From Paracoccaceae bacterium (lineage in GTDB: Bacteria; Pseudomonadota; Alphaproteobacteria; Rhodobacterales; Rhodobacteraceae): a stretch of 54,481 bases of DNA. Position 1 is the stretch's first letter. Each line of letters starts with the position of its first letter. The stretch is taken from NCBI GenBank assembly GCA_024227475.1, contig JAAEUI010000535.1:1-54481 (forward strand). The letters are read 5' to 3'. Under the pieces are notes generated by a model, which worked only from the letters and a program-made list of their open reading frames with translations, was not told the DNA's origin and did not search any database. Positions 1 to 7,769 of the stretch are shown in pieces. The position numbers and the translations under genes were made by a program.

Positions 1-11
1 AGGGCCGCAAA

Positions 12-491
12 ATGAGCATGATCCACGTCAACACCACGGTAAACGGTGACGAAGTTGAGTTTCTTTGTGAAACCCGCGAAACCCTGCTGGATGTGCTGCG
101 CGACCGGCTGAATCTGACCGGCGCAAAAGAGGGCTGTGGCACCGGAGACTGCGGCGCCTGTTCGGTCACGGTTGATGGTCGCCTGGTTTGCTCCTGCCTG
201 ATGCTGGGGGCAGAAGCCGAAGGCAAATCCATCGGCACGGTCGAAGGCATTGCTGATGGCGACGAATTGCACCCGCTGCAGGCGAAGTTCATCGAATATG
301 CCGCTTTGCAGTGTGGTGTCTGCACCCCGGGCATTCTGGTTGCCACCAAAGCGCTGCTGGAAAAGAACCCGGACCCAACCGAAACCGAGGTCCGCTACTG
401 GCTTGCGGGCAACCTCTGCCGTTGTACAGGTTATGACAAAATCATCCGTGCCGTAATGGACACGGCCAAAGACATGCGGGAGGGCAAATAA
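12..491 (+). CDS. [2Fe-2S]-binding subunit of a xanthine-dehydrogenase-family molybdenum hydroxylase
   Basis: This 159-residue protein would carry electrons from the molybdenum site through two [2Fe-2S] clusters. The N-terminal plant-ferredoxin cluster motif is visible as GCGTGDCGACSV with a further Cys in RLVCSC (about residues 41-63). The C-terminal helical cluster domain has QCGVCTPG and GNLCRCTGY (about 100-140). Length and domain order are normal for CoxS/XdhA-type small subunits. Its stop overlaps the next start by one base (TAATG), so the two are translationally coupled. No FAD subunit is visible; it may lie upstream of the window. The substrate cannot be read from this subunit. Family assignment is very secure. 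Confidence 0.93.
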   Translation: MSMIHVNTTVNGDEVEFLCETRETLLDVLRDRLNLTGAKEGCGTGDCGACSVTVDGRLVCSCLMLGAEAEGKSIGTVEGIADGDELHPLQAKFIEYAALQCGVCTPGILVATKALLEKNPDPTETEVRYWLAGNLCRCTGYDKIIRAVMDTAKDMREGK

Positions 492-2764
492 TGCCATTGG
501 ACGAGTACAAACCCCAGTCCGGCGGTTCGGAACTGAAAGGCAAAAGCGAGTTCACCCACGTCGGGACGAGCCCGGACAGGCCAGACGGTCTCGACAAGGT
601 CACCGGTCGGGCAAAATTCGGCGCCGACGCCAATGCCCCGGGCATGCTGCATGCCGCCGTTGTGCGCAGCCCGCATGCCCACGCCCGGATTGTGAAAATT
701 GACACCTCCAAAGCGGAGGCGCTGAAAGGTGTTAAGGCGATGGTCACGCGCGCCGATTTTGCGACTGACCTGCGCGGAGAAAACTGGAACGTCCTTGAAA
801 ACGTCATGGCTGGCGATACAGCGCTTTATGATGGCCACGCGGTTGCAGCAGTGGCTGCAACGTCGGCGCTGATTGCAAAGGACGCGGTTAAACTGGTCGA
901 GGTTGAATACGAACTTCTGCCCCATGTCACCGATGTCGATGCCGCCATGGCCAAAGGCGCACCGGTAATCCGAGAGGGCGCAGCGGACAGTTCGGTTCCG
1001 GCCGGGATGCATCCCAACGTAGTGCGCTATCACGACAGCGGGCATGGCGATGTTGAAGAAGGCTTCGCTGAGGCGGATCTTGTGGTCGAGGAGAGTTTCA
1101 AAACCGAGGCAACGCATCAGGGCTATATTGAACCCCACGCCTGCCTGGGGACGCTGGGAAATGATGGCAAAGGCGAATTGTGGTGCTGCACGCAAGGCCA
1201 CTGGAACGTGCAGAAAATCTGCGCAGCTCTGCTGGATATGGAAACCAGCCAGCTGCGGGTGACTGCGTCTGAAATCGGCGGCGGGTTTGGCGGTAAAACC
1301 AGTGTTTTCATTGAACCCGTTGCACTGGCGCTGAGCCGCAAGGCAAACCGCCCGGTTAAACTGGTCATGAACCGCTCCGAGGTGTTTCGCGCCTCAGGCC
1401 CGACCTCGTCTGCATCGATGGACATCAAGATTGGCATGACCAAAGACGGCCTGATCACCGCTGCCAAGGGCGTGTTTCGTCTGCAGGGCGGGGCTTTTCC
1501 GCTGGCGCCGATGGAATTTTCGGCCATGTGTGCCTTTGCCTGCTACAACCTAAAGCACGTAAAGCAGATCGGCTATGACGTGATGGCCAACCGCCCGAAA
1601 CAGGCGGCTTACCGGGCACCGGGGGCTCCGATGGCTGCTTATGCAGTGGAATCGGTGGTTGACGAACTGAGCAACAAACTTGGGCTGGACCCCATCGAAG
1701 TCCGGCTGAAAAACGCCTCCAAAGAAGGTACAAAAGCCAGCTATGGGCCGAGGTTTGAGCGGATTGGTCTGGTCGAAACTCTGGAAGCTGCGAAGGCACA
1801 CCCGCATTATAGCGCACCTTTGGCCGAAGGGCAGGGAAGGGGTATTTCCTGTGGCTTCTGGTTCAACCATGGCGGCGAAACCTCGGTTTCACTGGCGATG
1901 TCGGAGGACGGCTCGGCCCAGATCATGGTAGGCACACCGGATATTGGTGGATCGCGGGCTTCTATGGCGCTGATGGCGGGGGAAGTTCTTGGTATCCCAT
2001 ATGAAAACATCCGGGTGACCGTTGCTGACACCGCATCGCTTGGTTACAACGAGATCAGCCACGGTTCCCGGGTGACCTATGCCTCGGGCCTTGCCACCAT
2101 CAAAGCGGCAGAAGCGGCAGTGCGGGAATTGTGCCGACGCGCTGCGCAAAAATGGGGCATCGAGGAGGACGCGGTTTACTGGGAAGACGGCTGTGCCAAA
2201 CCCTCCGGACCTAATGCCGGTGATTTTGATCCGCTGCCTATCGCCAAAATCTGCCGCTCCATGGGTCGCACCGGCGGGCCGATCAATGGCCATTTTGAGG
2301 CAACTCCCGAGGGTGCAGGCGTCAGCTTTGCCACCCATATCGTTGATGCAGAAGTGGACCCGGAAACCGGCAAGACCTCGGTTTCGCGATATACCGTGGT
2401 GCAGGACGCAGGCAAGGCCATCCATCCGACCTATGTGGAGGGCCAGTTCCAGGGTGGTGCCGCGCAGGGCATCGGCTGGGCGCTAAACGAAGAATATGTC
2501 TACGGCGAGGACGGCCGCCTGCAGAACGCGGTATTCCTGGATTACCGGATTCCCGTCGCCTCGGACCTGCCGATGATCGACACGGTGATTGTCGAAGTAC
2601 CAAACCCGGGCCACCCCTATGGGGTGCGCGGGGTCGGTGAAACCTCGATTTGCCCGCCACTTGCCGCGATTGCCAACGCGGTGTCGGGTGCGGCAGGCGT
2701 GCGCCTGACTGAGCTGCCGATGTCGCCACCTCGGATTCTGGAGGCGCTTGAGAAGAATGGTTGA
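491..2764 (+). CDS. Molybdopterin-binding catalytic subunit, xanthine dehydrogenase family
   Basis: The 757-residue large subunit holds the molybdenum cofactor and the active site for hydroxylation of an unknown substrate (aldehyde, N-heterocycle or similar). Motifs seen are GGGFGGK near residue 260, AYRAPGAP near 374 and the C-terminal GVGETSICPP around 720, whose Glu is the usual catalytic base. There is no AYxCSFR loop, so it is not form I CO dehydrogenase. Length is normal. It follows the [2Fe-2S] subunit with a one-base overlap and is followed by a MoaD-like gene with an eight-base overlap, so the three form one transcription unit. Family is certain; substrate is unknown. Confidence 0.92.
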   Translation: MPLDEYKPQSGGSELKGKSEFTHVGTSPDRPDGLDKVTGRAKFGADANAPGMLHAAVVRSPHAHARIVKIDTSKAEALKGVKAMVTRADFATDLRGENWNVLENVMAGDTALYDGHAVAAVAATSALIAKDAVKLVEVEYELLPHVTDVDAAMAKGAPVIREGAADSSVPAGMHPNVVRYHDSGHGDVEEGFAEADLVVEESFKTEATHQGYIEPHACLGTLGNDGKGELWCCTQGHWNVQKICAALLDMETSQLRVTASEIGGGFGGKTSVFIEPVALALSRKANRPVKLVMNRSEVFRASGPTSSASMDIKIGMTKDGLITAAKGVFRLQGGAFPLAPMEFSAMCAFACYNLKHVKQIGYDVMANRPKQAAYRAPGAPMAAYAVESVVDELSNKLGLDPIEVRLKNASKEGTKASYGPRFERIGLVETLEAAKAHPHYSAPLAEGQGRGISCGFWFNHGGETSVSLAMSEDGSAQIMVGTPDIGGSRASMALMAGEVLGIPYENIRVTVADTASLGYNEISHGSRVTYASGLATIKAAEAAVRELCRRAAQKWGIEEDAVYWEDGCAKPSGPNAGDFDPLPIAKICRSMGRTGGPINGHFEATPEGAGVSFATHIVDAEVDPETGKTSVSRYTVVQDAGKAIHPTYVEGQFQGGAAQGIGWALNEEYVYGEDGRLQNAVFLDYRIPVASDLPMIDTVIVEVPNPGHPYGVRGVGETSICPPLAAIANAVSGAAGVRLTELPMSPPRILEALEKNG

Positions 2765-3002
2765 GGTCAACCTCTGGTCCGGCCTGCGAGCTTTTGCCGA
2801 TGGAAAGGACAAGGTTGAGATCGAGGCCAAAACCGTCGGCGAGGTCCTCTTAGGCCTCGTCAAAGCCTATCCCGGGTTAGAGCCGACAATTGAGGCCGGA
2901 GTTTCGGTCGCCGTCGACGGCCGTATTATTGCCAACAGCCTGACCGAGCCGGTGAGCGAGGACAGCGAGGTGTTTTTGATGCAGCGGCTGAAGGGTGGGT
3001 AG
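2757..3002 (+). CDS. MoaD/ThiS-family sulfur-carrier protein
   Basis: This 81-residue ubiquitin-fold protein ends in a C-terminal Gly-Gly (RLKGG), the tail that is adenylated and thiocarboxylated in MoaD and ThiS. MoaD donates sulfur for the molybdopterin dithiolene. A TTG nine bases upstream is possible, but the ATG at 2757 follows a GAGAAG ribosome-binding site and gives the more usual N-terminus (MVEVNLW). It overlaps the end of the molybdenum-subunit gene by eight bases. Coupling a MoaD-like protein to one hydroxylase suggests dedicated cofactor supply or sulfuration; this is inference. It could be the general MoaD, but moaE and other moa genes are not visible here. Confidence 0.8.
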   Translation: MVEVNLWSGLRAFADGKDKVEIEAKTVGEVLLGLVKAYPGLEPTIEAGVSVAVDGRIIANSLTEPVSEDSEVFLMQRLKGG

Positions 3003-3111
3003 GGTTTTGGGCGGGTCGAAATCCTTTTTTACGTCACGGCTGAATTGCGGGACGAACCTGCCCTTGAAAGCGATGGCCCTGTGGTTCGGTCCCTTGCGCG
3101 AATGAGTGCGA

Positions 3112-3957
3112 TCAGTTGTCTATGAACGCTCTGATTGCCGCAGTGTATTCGTCTGGCGCCTGAAACGATGCAAAATGACTGGTGTTTTTCAAGACCAGCA
3201 TCTCAGCCCCGGGGATTGTGCTCGCGATCAGTTTGGAATGGTCCATCAGAATTGCTTCGTCGAACTCACTTTGCACAACCAAAGTTGGAACAGACGCAGA
3301 TTTCAGACCGTCCACGCCTCCAGGTTTTTCGGTACCCCACATTGTGGCGACTGCTCCGAGAAAGTCGTCGAATCCGTCCGCTGTCGGTGACATTTCCGCA
3401 TAGTCCGCTGCCATCGCGCCGACGTAGCCACCGAATACCTCGTTGGTTTCGACGGACGGATCGATACCGTCCAGCGTGATATTGCCAGCATGGGCAAAGT
3501 GGCTGGCTAACCGGTCCGGATTGGTTTGGGAAATGGAATACCCGATATTGGCGCCGTCGGACCAGCCAACAAGGTGCACTTTGTCCACGCTCAAGTGATC
3601 CATAAGAGCCAAATAGTCAGAGGCCAGAAGCCCATAGGAATACGTACTGCCGTCGTTGGTTGATCGCCCGTGTCCCCGGGTGTCGGCCACGATTACCTTG
3701 TGGTCGGTCATCAAGTCGGCCACCTGAGCGCTCCAAACATCGCCATGGGCCAGGCCGCCGTGGATCATGAGAATAGGTGTTCCCCCACTGTCGCCGTAAA
3801 CGGCGTAATACATCTCGATTCCGTTTACAGGGGCGGTCCCGCTTTGCGCTGCCTCGGGCATGGCGGCCGGCTCGGGGATGGACATCCAGCGGTCCTCGGC
3901 CTGCGCGAACGTTGCGGACAGGGCGAAAATCGCAGCAGCTGCTGTTTTTTGGATCAT
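3112..3957 (-). CDS. Secreted alpha/beta hydrolase
   Basis: A 281-residue alpha/beta-fold hydrolase. The first 20 residues (MIQKTAAAAIFALSATFAQA) are a classical Sec signal peptide with an AxA-type cleavage site, so it acts in the periplasm or outside. The oxyanion loop is HGG near residue 66, the nucleophile elbow is GWSDG with Ser133, and the His is in NTSHF near 262. The chosen ATG has a strong AGGAG site; an upstream TTG at 3990 would destroy the signal peptide start. It is divergent from an AraC-type gene 50 bp away, which may regulate it. The substrate is unknown; an esterase or lactonase is likely. Confidence 0.82.
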   Translation of the reverse strand: MIQKTAAAAIFALSATFAQAEDRWMSIPEPAAMPEAAQSGTAPVNGIEMYYAVYGDSGGTPILMIHGGLAHGDVWSAQVADLMTDHKVIVADTRGHGRSTNDGSTYSYGLLASDYLALMDHLSVDKVHLVGWSDGANIGYSISQTNPDRLASHFAHAGNITLDGIDPSVETNEVFGGYVGAMAADYAEMSPTADGFDDFLGAVATMWGTEKPGGVDGLKSASVPTLVVQSEFDEAILMDHSKLIASTIPGAEMLVLKNTSHFASFQAPDEYTAAIRAFIDN

Positions 3958-4007
3958 TGCATTCTCCTCTGCGTGTGGTTTTTGTAGCAATCTTGCCAGA
4001 CTAACTT

Positions 4008-5081
4008 ATGATTCGGGTCTACCGTTATGCCGAAAGCGCAACCATTCAGGACGGGTTGGTGAAGAAAAGTAACGTAACTTCAACACGTTGGTTCCCCAAA
4101 TGCGAGTTCAGCGCAAACATGACCTGTTTCTCGGACAATGTTTTTGTGGATTTTGATCAGCAATCTGAGCAGTTTTCCGGGCATGACCAGTCCTACATAC
4201 AACTGTCTCCGGGTGCTTTTCGCGGACGATTCCTGTCGGGGTTCCTAGGCCCTGATGTTTCAATCCACATGGAGTACTGCAATCAGGCGCTGGAGCAGGA
4301 AGTGGGTGGACCTTTGGACCATTTCAGTTTCGGAATTGTCCTGAACACTGACCGTCAACTGCGCATTAACGGACGCCCCTTCGGATATCAGGATTTGTTT
4401 TTGATGACTCCTGGATCACATCTGCATGTGTTTAGCCCGGCTGACTGTGTTGTGCTGGCCGTGACAATCCGCCGGAGGATACTACTGAAGCAGATGGCCC
4501 TTTCAGCACAGGTCGGAGACTGGATATCCTGCCTTAGCGGGCAAGTTGGGTTCCTGCGGGCGCAGGCCCTGGCTGGCAGACTGCGAGATGATTGCATTTC
4601 CGCCTTGGAAAGTGCGACGCGGCTTGAAGGCGAAAAAGACCGGGCTTTCCTGGGGCAGGCCTTGGTATCAAGTGTTGCTGCGCAGTTGTCTTTGCAATGG
4701 GCGGGTGCCGATCCGGCGTTTGGATGTGCAAAGGAAAGGGCTTATACCCGATTTCAGCATTGTCGCACGCAACTCGCGCAGGGTTTGGTGTGTTTTGGCG
4801 ACTCAGCCGGTCTGCCTGATGTTCTCAAGGCTTCGAAACGATCGGTCGAACAGGCTTTTTCCGAGAATGTTTCGATGGGGCCCCTAACTTATCTGCGCAT
4901 TGTTCGATTGCATGAGGTTCGTCGCGAATTAGCCAACCCGGTCAATGCCCACATGAGCATTGGCGACATAGCTGCTCAGTACGGTTTTTGGGATTGGAGC
5001 CGGTTCTCGGGCTACTTTCGGCGTCATTTTGACATGTTGCCCTCGCAAGCAAGACGAGCGCGTTCGGAGAGATACATCTAA
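4008..5081 (+). CDS. AraC-family transcriptional regulator
   Basis: The last 100 or so of the 357 residues form an AraC/XylS DNA-binding domain; the second helix-turn-helix is visible as SIGDIAAQYGFWDWSRFSGY. The first two thirds resemble the sensor half of AraC-type regulators, but the ligand is not evident. The gene is divergent from the secreted hydrolase, with only 50 bp between starts, so local control of the hydrolase is a natural guess. The ATG at 4008 has no clear Shine-Dalgarno sequence, and a later start (for example the Met near residue 38) is possible. Family assignment is firm, the start is not. Confidence 0.8.
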   Translation: MIRVYRYAESATIQDGLVKKSNVTSTRWFPKCEFSANMTCFSDNVFVDFDQQSEQFSGHDQSYIQLSPGAFRGRFLSGFLGPDVSIHMEYCNQALEQEVGGPLDHFSFGIVLNTDRQLRINGRPFGYQDLFLMTPGSHLHVFSPADCVVLAVTIRRRILLKQMALSAQVGDWISCLSGQVGFLRAQALAGRLRDDCISALESATRLEGEKDRAFLGQALVSSVAAQLSLQWAGADPAFGCAKERAYTRFQHCRTQLAQGLVCFGDSAGLPDVLKASKRSVEQAFSENVSMGPLTYLRIVRLHEVRRELANPVNAHMSIGDIAAQYGFWDWSRFSGYFRRHFDMLPSQARRARSERYI

Positions 5082-5123
5082 GTCAAACTGGACTCGAACT
5101 AATACCTTGCCCCCAAAATACAA

Positions 5124-5146
5124 AAGGCCCGCTTCAAGCGGGCCTT
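5124..5146 (-). terminator. Rho-independent terminator of the M23 peptidase-bactofilin operon
   Basis: A perfect 9-bp stem (AAGGCCCGC / GCGGGCCTT) with a 5-base loop. Read on the minus strand the stem is followed by TTTTGTATTTT, a proper U-tract, 28 bp after the bactofilin stop. There is no T-run on the plus side, so it serves the minus-strand operon, although it may also insulate the AraC-type gene. Confidence 0.8.
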
Positions 5147-5173
5147 CCGTCACGAGCGTCTGGTCTCAAACTT

Positions 5174-5677
5174 TCAATCGGTTGAGCCCGGTTTTTTCGC
5201 AGATGAGGCGTTCAGCGGGTCTTCCTGGCGCTGAACCGAGCCTTCGAAATGGGCACCACTCTCGATTGCAATGGTTTTATGGATGATGTCACCCTCAACC
5301 CTTGCACTTGACGTCAGGCGGACCTTCAGGCCACGCACCCGGCCAACAACGCGGCCATTGACCACAACGTCATCAGCGACGATTTCGCCTTTGACCGTGG
5401 CGCCATCGCCAACTGTCAGCAAATGGGCGCGGATGTCGCCTTCGATGGTGCCTTCGATCTGAATGTCGCCGGTGGTTTTCAGGTTGCCGGTGATCGTCAG
5501 ATCTGTCGAAAGAGCCGATGCCGGGGGCTTGGCTTTCGGGGCTGCCGGGGCAGGGGTGGAGCTGCCGGAAACCGGGTTCGGGCTCGGCGTGGCAGGGGCG
5601 GTGGGGGCCTTGGGGGCCGGTGACGATGCTTTGTCGTCGGATTTGGTTGGTTCGTTTATTTTGCTTTTAGAAAACAT
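5174..5677 (-). CDS. Bactofilin (polymer-forming cytoskeletal protein)
   Basis: A 167-residue protein with a Pro/Ala/Ser-rich disordered N-terminus (about 1-58), then a beta-helical bactofilin core (about 59-150). The core shows the repeating pattern DLTITGNLKTTGDIQIEGTI, then GDGATVKGEI and SARVEGDI. Bactofilins self-assemble into membrane-associated filaments that localise cell-wall enzymes. The start overlaps the end of the upstream M23 peptidase gene by 11 bases, so the two are co-translated. Bactofilin/M23 pairs are known in alphaproteobacteria and epsilonproteobacteria, where they shape cells or stalks. A clear terminator follows. No membrane segment is seen. Very secure assignment. Confidence 0.92.
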   Translation of the reverse strand: MFSKSKINEPTKSDDKASSPAPKAPTAPATPSPNPVSGSSTPAPAAPKAKPPASALSTDLTITGNLKTTGDIQIEGTIEGDIRAHLLTVGDGATVKGEIVADDVVVNGRVVGRVRGLKVRLTSSARVEGDIIHKTIAIESGAHFEGSVQRQEDPLNASSAKKPGSTD

Positions 5678-7004
5678 CGTTTGCTGCCTTCATGTAAGGT
5701 ATCGGGTTGACGGCTACGCCGTTTTTGCGGATTTCGTAGTGCAGATGCACGCCAGTGCTTCGTCCGGAGCTCCCCATATCACCTATTCGCTCCCCGCGCG
5801 AGACCCTTTGTCCCGGTTTCACGTGGATTCGGTTCAAATGAGCGTAAAATGTCTCAAGCCCCTGGGCGTGTTTGATCTTGATCAGCCGGCCATAGCCGCT
5901 CTGGCGTCCGGCGAATGTAACAACTCCATCACCTGATGCAACCACAGGTGTACCAAGCCGCCCGGCCATATCATGACCCTTGTGCAGGCGTCGACCACCG
6001 GTTTTGGGATCGCGGCGGTAGCCATACCCGCTGGTGTTCCGGTAGCTGCCTTTGACCGGAATGATCAGAGGCAGTTTTTGCGTGGCGACCTTTTTGATGC
6101 CCAGTTGCTCAAGCGCCTTCAGCAATTTATTGCTGCGCAGGCTCATAGTTTCGTCGCGGCGGCCCTTGGTTGACACGCTGAGCGGCATCAGCGGCCCACC
6201 GGTGCCGGAGTATCCACGGCGGACTTCTTCCAGCAATTGTTCCGTGTTTACCCCGGATTTCTGCAACGCACGGTCAAGCGGCAGCATGGTGATTTCAATT
6301 GCCTGTTCCAGGCGGACAAAAATGCGGTCGTTCTGTTGAGCCTGAAGTTTGAAGTCCAGTTCCAGCTCGGCCATCCGGTCATACATATCCTCGGTGGCCA
6401 CCCGCATCTGGTCGCGTTCACTGACGGTCGTGTTCAGCGCCCGGGTAAGGTAATTCAGCGTTTCCTCGGTATCCTTGGCACCACCCAGACGGGTATTCAG
6501 CGATCCGGTCAGGGCCTGCATTTCAGCCAGTATGCTGTCAGACGAGCGTTGCGCCTCGTCGCGTTTTGCCACCGCCGTCTGCAATTTCTGTTGCATGATT
6601 TTCAGGCCGGTCGCCAGTTCCCGGCGTTCTTCCTCGGCCGTCAGCAACTCGCTTTGTTGCAGCGAAATCTGCTCCAGGGCCACATAGAACCGCTCTTGTG
6701 CGGTTTGGGCCTCCAGCGCCCGCTGATCGCGTTCTGCAGACAGTTCGTTCAGCCGGGTCTCATAGGCCCGTTGTAAGACGTCTGCCCGGGCCTGGCTGGA
6801 CTGAGAACTGATCCGGTCAATCAGAATCGCGGATGTCGCGATGATTGTCCAACATACACCAAGCGCCACAAACAGGCCGAATGTCGTCTGAACCAAAGGT
6901 GTCGCGCGAAAATAACGGGTTGTGGTTTCAGTGCGCAAATAGACGCGTTGCTCTGGGACATGCCGGGACAAGAAGGTGTTTAGTTTTGCGATCACTGTGG
7001 TCAT
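5667..7004 (-). CDS. M23/LytM peptidoglycan endopeptidase with membrane anchor and coiled coil
   Basis: A bitopic inner-membrane protein of 445 residues. After a 40-residue cytoplasmic N-terminus there is one membrane span (about 42-62), then a long coiled coil (about 65-240) rich in Glu, Gln and Arg, and a C-terminal LytM domain. Zinc ligands are visible as HKGHD (near 342) and HLHYE (near 420), so the domain looks catalytically active, cutting peptide cross-links of peptidoglycan. Start ATG 7004 is chosen as the first Met giving a compact cytoplasmic tail; an upstream start to 7088 is possible. The gene overlaps the bactofilin gene and resembles the LmdC-type partners of alphaproteobacterial bactofilins. 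Confidence 0.88.
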   Translation of the reverse strand: MTTVIAKLNTFLSRHVPEQRVYLRTETTTRYFRATPLVQTTFGLFVALGVCWTIIATSAILIDRISSQSSQARADVLQRAYETRLNELSAERDQRALEAQTAQERFYVALEQISLQQSELLTAEEERRELATGLKIMQQKLQTAVAKRDEAQRSSDSILAEMQALTGSLNTRLGGAKDTEETLNYLTRALNTTVSERDQMRVATEDMYDRMAELELDFKLQAQQNDRIFVRLEQAIEITMLPLDRALQKSGVNTEQLLEEVRRGYSGTGGPLMPLSVSTKGRRDETMSLRSNKLLKALEQLGIKKVATQKLPLIIPVKGSYRNTSGYGYRRDPKTGGRRLHKGHDMAGRLGTPVVASGDGVVTFAGRQSGYGRLIKIKHAQGLETFYAHLNRIHVKPGQRVSRGERIGDMGSSGRSTGVHLHYEIRKNGVAVNPIPYMKAANDVF

Positions 7005-7383
7005 CAGTTTTTTCCGGCCCACACGGGCCTGTCCTTCCCGGAACGTCAAGTGTGCCGCACATTTAAGGAAACTTGTCTGTTCAGGCAAGGTATTCCTGCC
7101 AACCCGCTGATAGTCGGCGGGGATTTGTTGTTATTGCGACTCATCTCTCGCTCAGGTTGATGCTTTGTTCTCCACGTCAGCCGCAGGCCAGCAAAAATTC
7201 GGAGGTAATCAGGCATCTGTCCACTTTTCATCGTTTAAGGGAGGTTTCGGACCGCTGGGGAAATGCTGGCGAAAAAGCCGGTGAAACTCAACCTTTGGGT
7301 CAACCTGCTGGTGCTAGCACAAATAAATGCCCGGTTCGGCTTCCTGCTCGAAGGTTGGGACGGTAGATTCTATAAGGCTGTGC
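7005..7383. other. Gap upstream of the M23 peptidase; no gene seen
   Basis: About 380 bases hold no convincing open frame on either strand. Short frames here have no recognisable protein features. The part next to 7004 must contain the promoter of the M23-bactofilin operon; I could not identify a confident -35/-10 pair. Together with the broken peroxiredoxin gene to its right this gives a 765-bp stretch without an intact gene. Confidence 0.5.
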
Positions 7384-7634
7384 CCCGGAGCGCTGTGCTC
7401 TTGGTCTGAAGCAGATTATGGGCATAGTGCCGACCCAAGTATTTGATGTTGCAGCCTTACGCAGTTCGTTGGTGATTTCAGCAAATCTGTCCACCTCTTC
7501 TTTGCAGCCCGAGGTATCGTTTTGTGGATAGGAGAAGAGAAGCAGGGTTTTACCAACGAAATTTCCAACAGATAAAGCCGCGCCAACCCATGTGGTGGCG
7601 TGAAACCCGGCAGTCTGTCGCCGATTTCAAGCAT
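7384..7634 (-). pseudogene. Bcp/PrxQ peroxiredoxin pseudogene (frameshifted and truncated)
   Basis: On the minus strand an ATG at 7634 starts MLEIGDRLPGFTPP, a typical PrxQ N-terminus. The reading then continues only in the next frame as TTWVGAALSVGNFVGKTLLL, FSYPQNDTSGCKEEVDRFAE and ITNELRKAA. That is the peroxiredoxin core with the peroxidatic Cys (TSGC, normally TPGC). A frameshift therefore lies near 7593. After about residue 85 the similarity fades into unrelated sequence, and the second half of the usual 150-residue protein is missing. It would have been a thiol peroxidase. It stands divergent from the AsmA-like gene. The reading is direct, though I cannot exclude one sequencing error at the frameshift; the lost C-terminus argues for real decay. 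Confidence 0.8.
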
Positions 7635-7769
7635 AAAACCTCTGTTATTTGGATTACCGTTCTTGATATTGGTATTTTCAGTAATGACCGCCTAAAACAG
7701 TGGTAATAACGAAAAACAAAACCGAAAACGGTTAAGGCGAGAAACTGAGCAGAAAATGAGTGAGCGCGT

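Noticed and set aside
431-1201. 256-codon open frame on the minus strand opposite the molybdenum subunit
   Set aside because: It is antisense to a strongly conserved gene, has no ribosome-binding site and its protein resembles nothing; a shadow frame.
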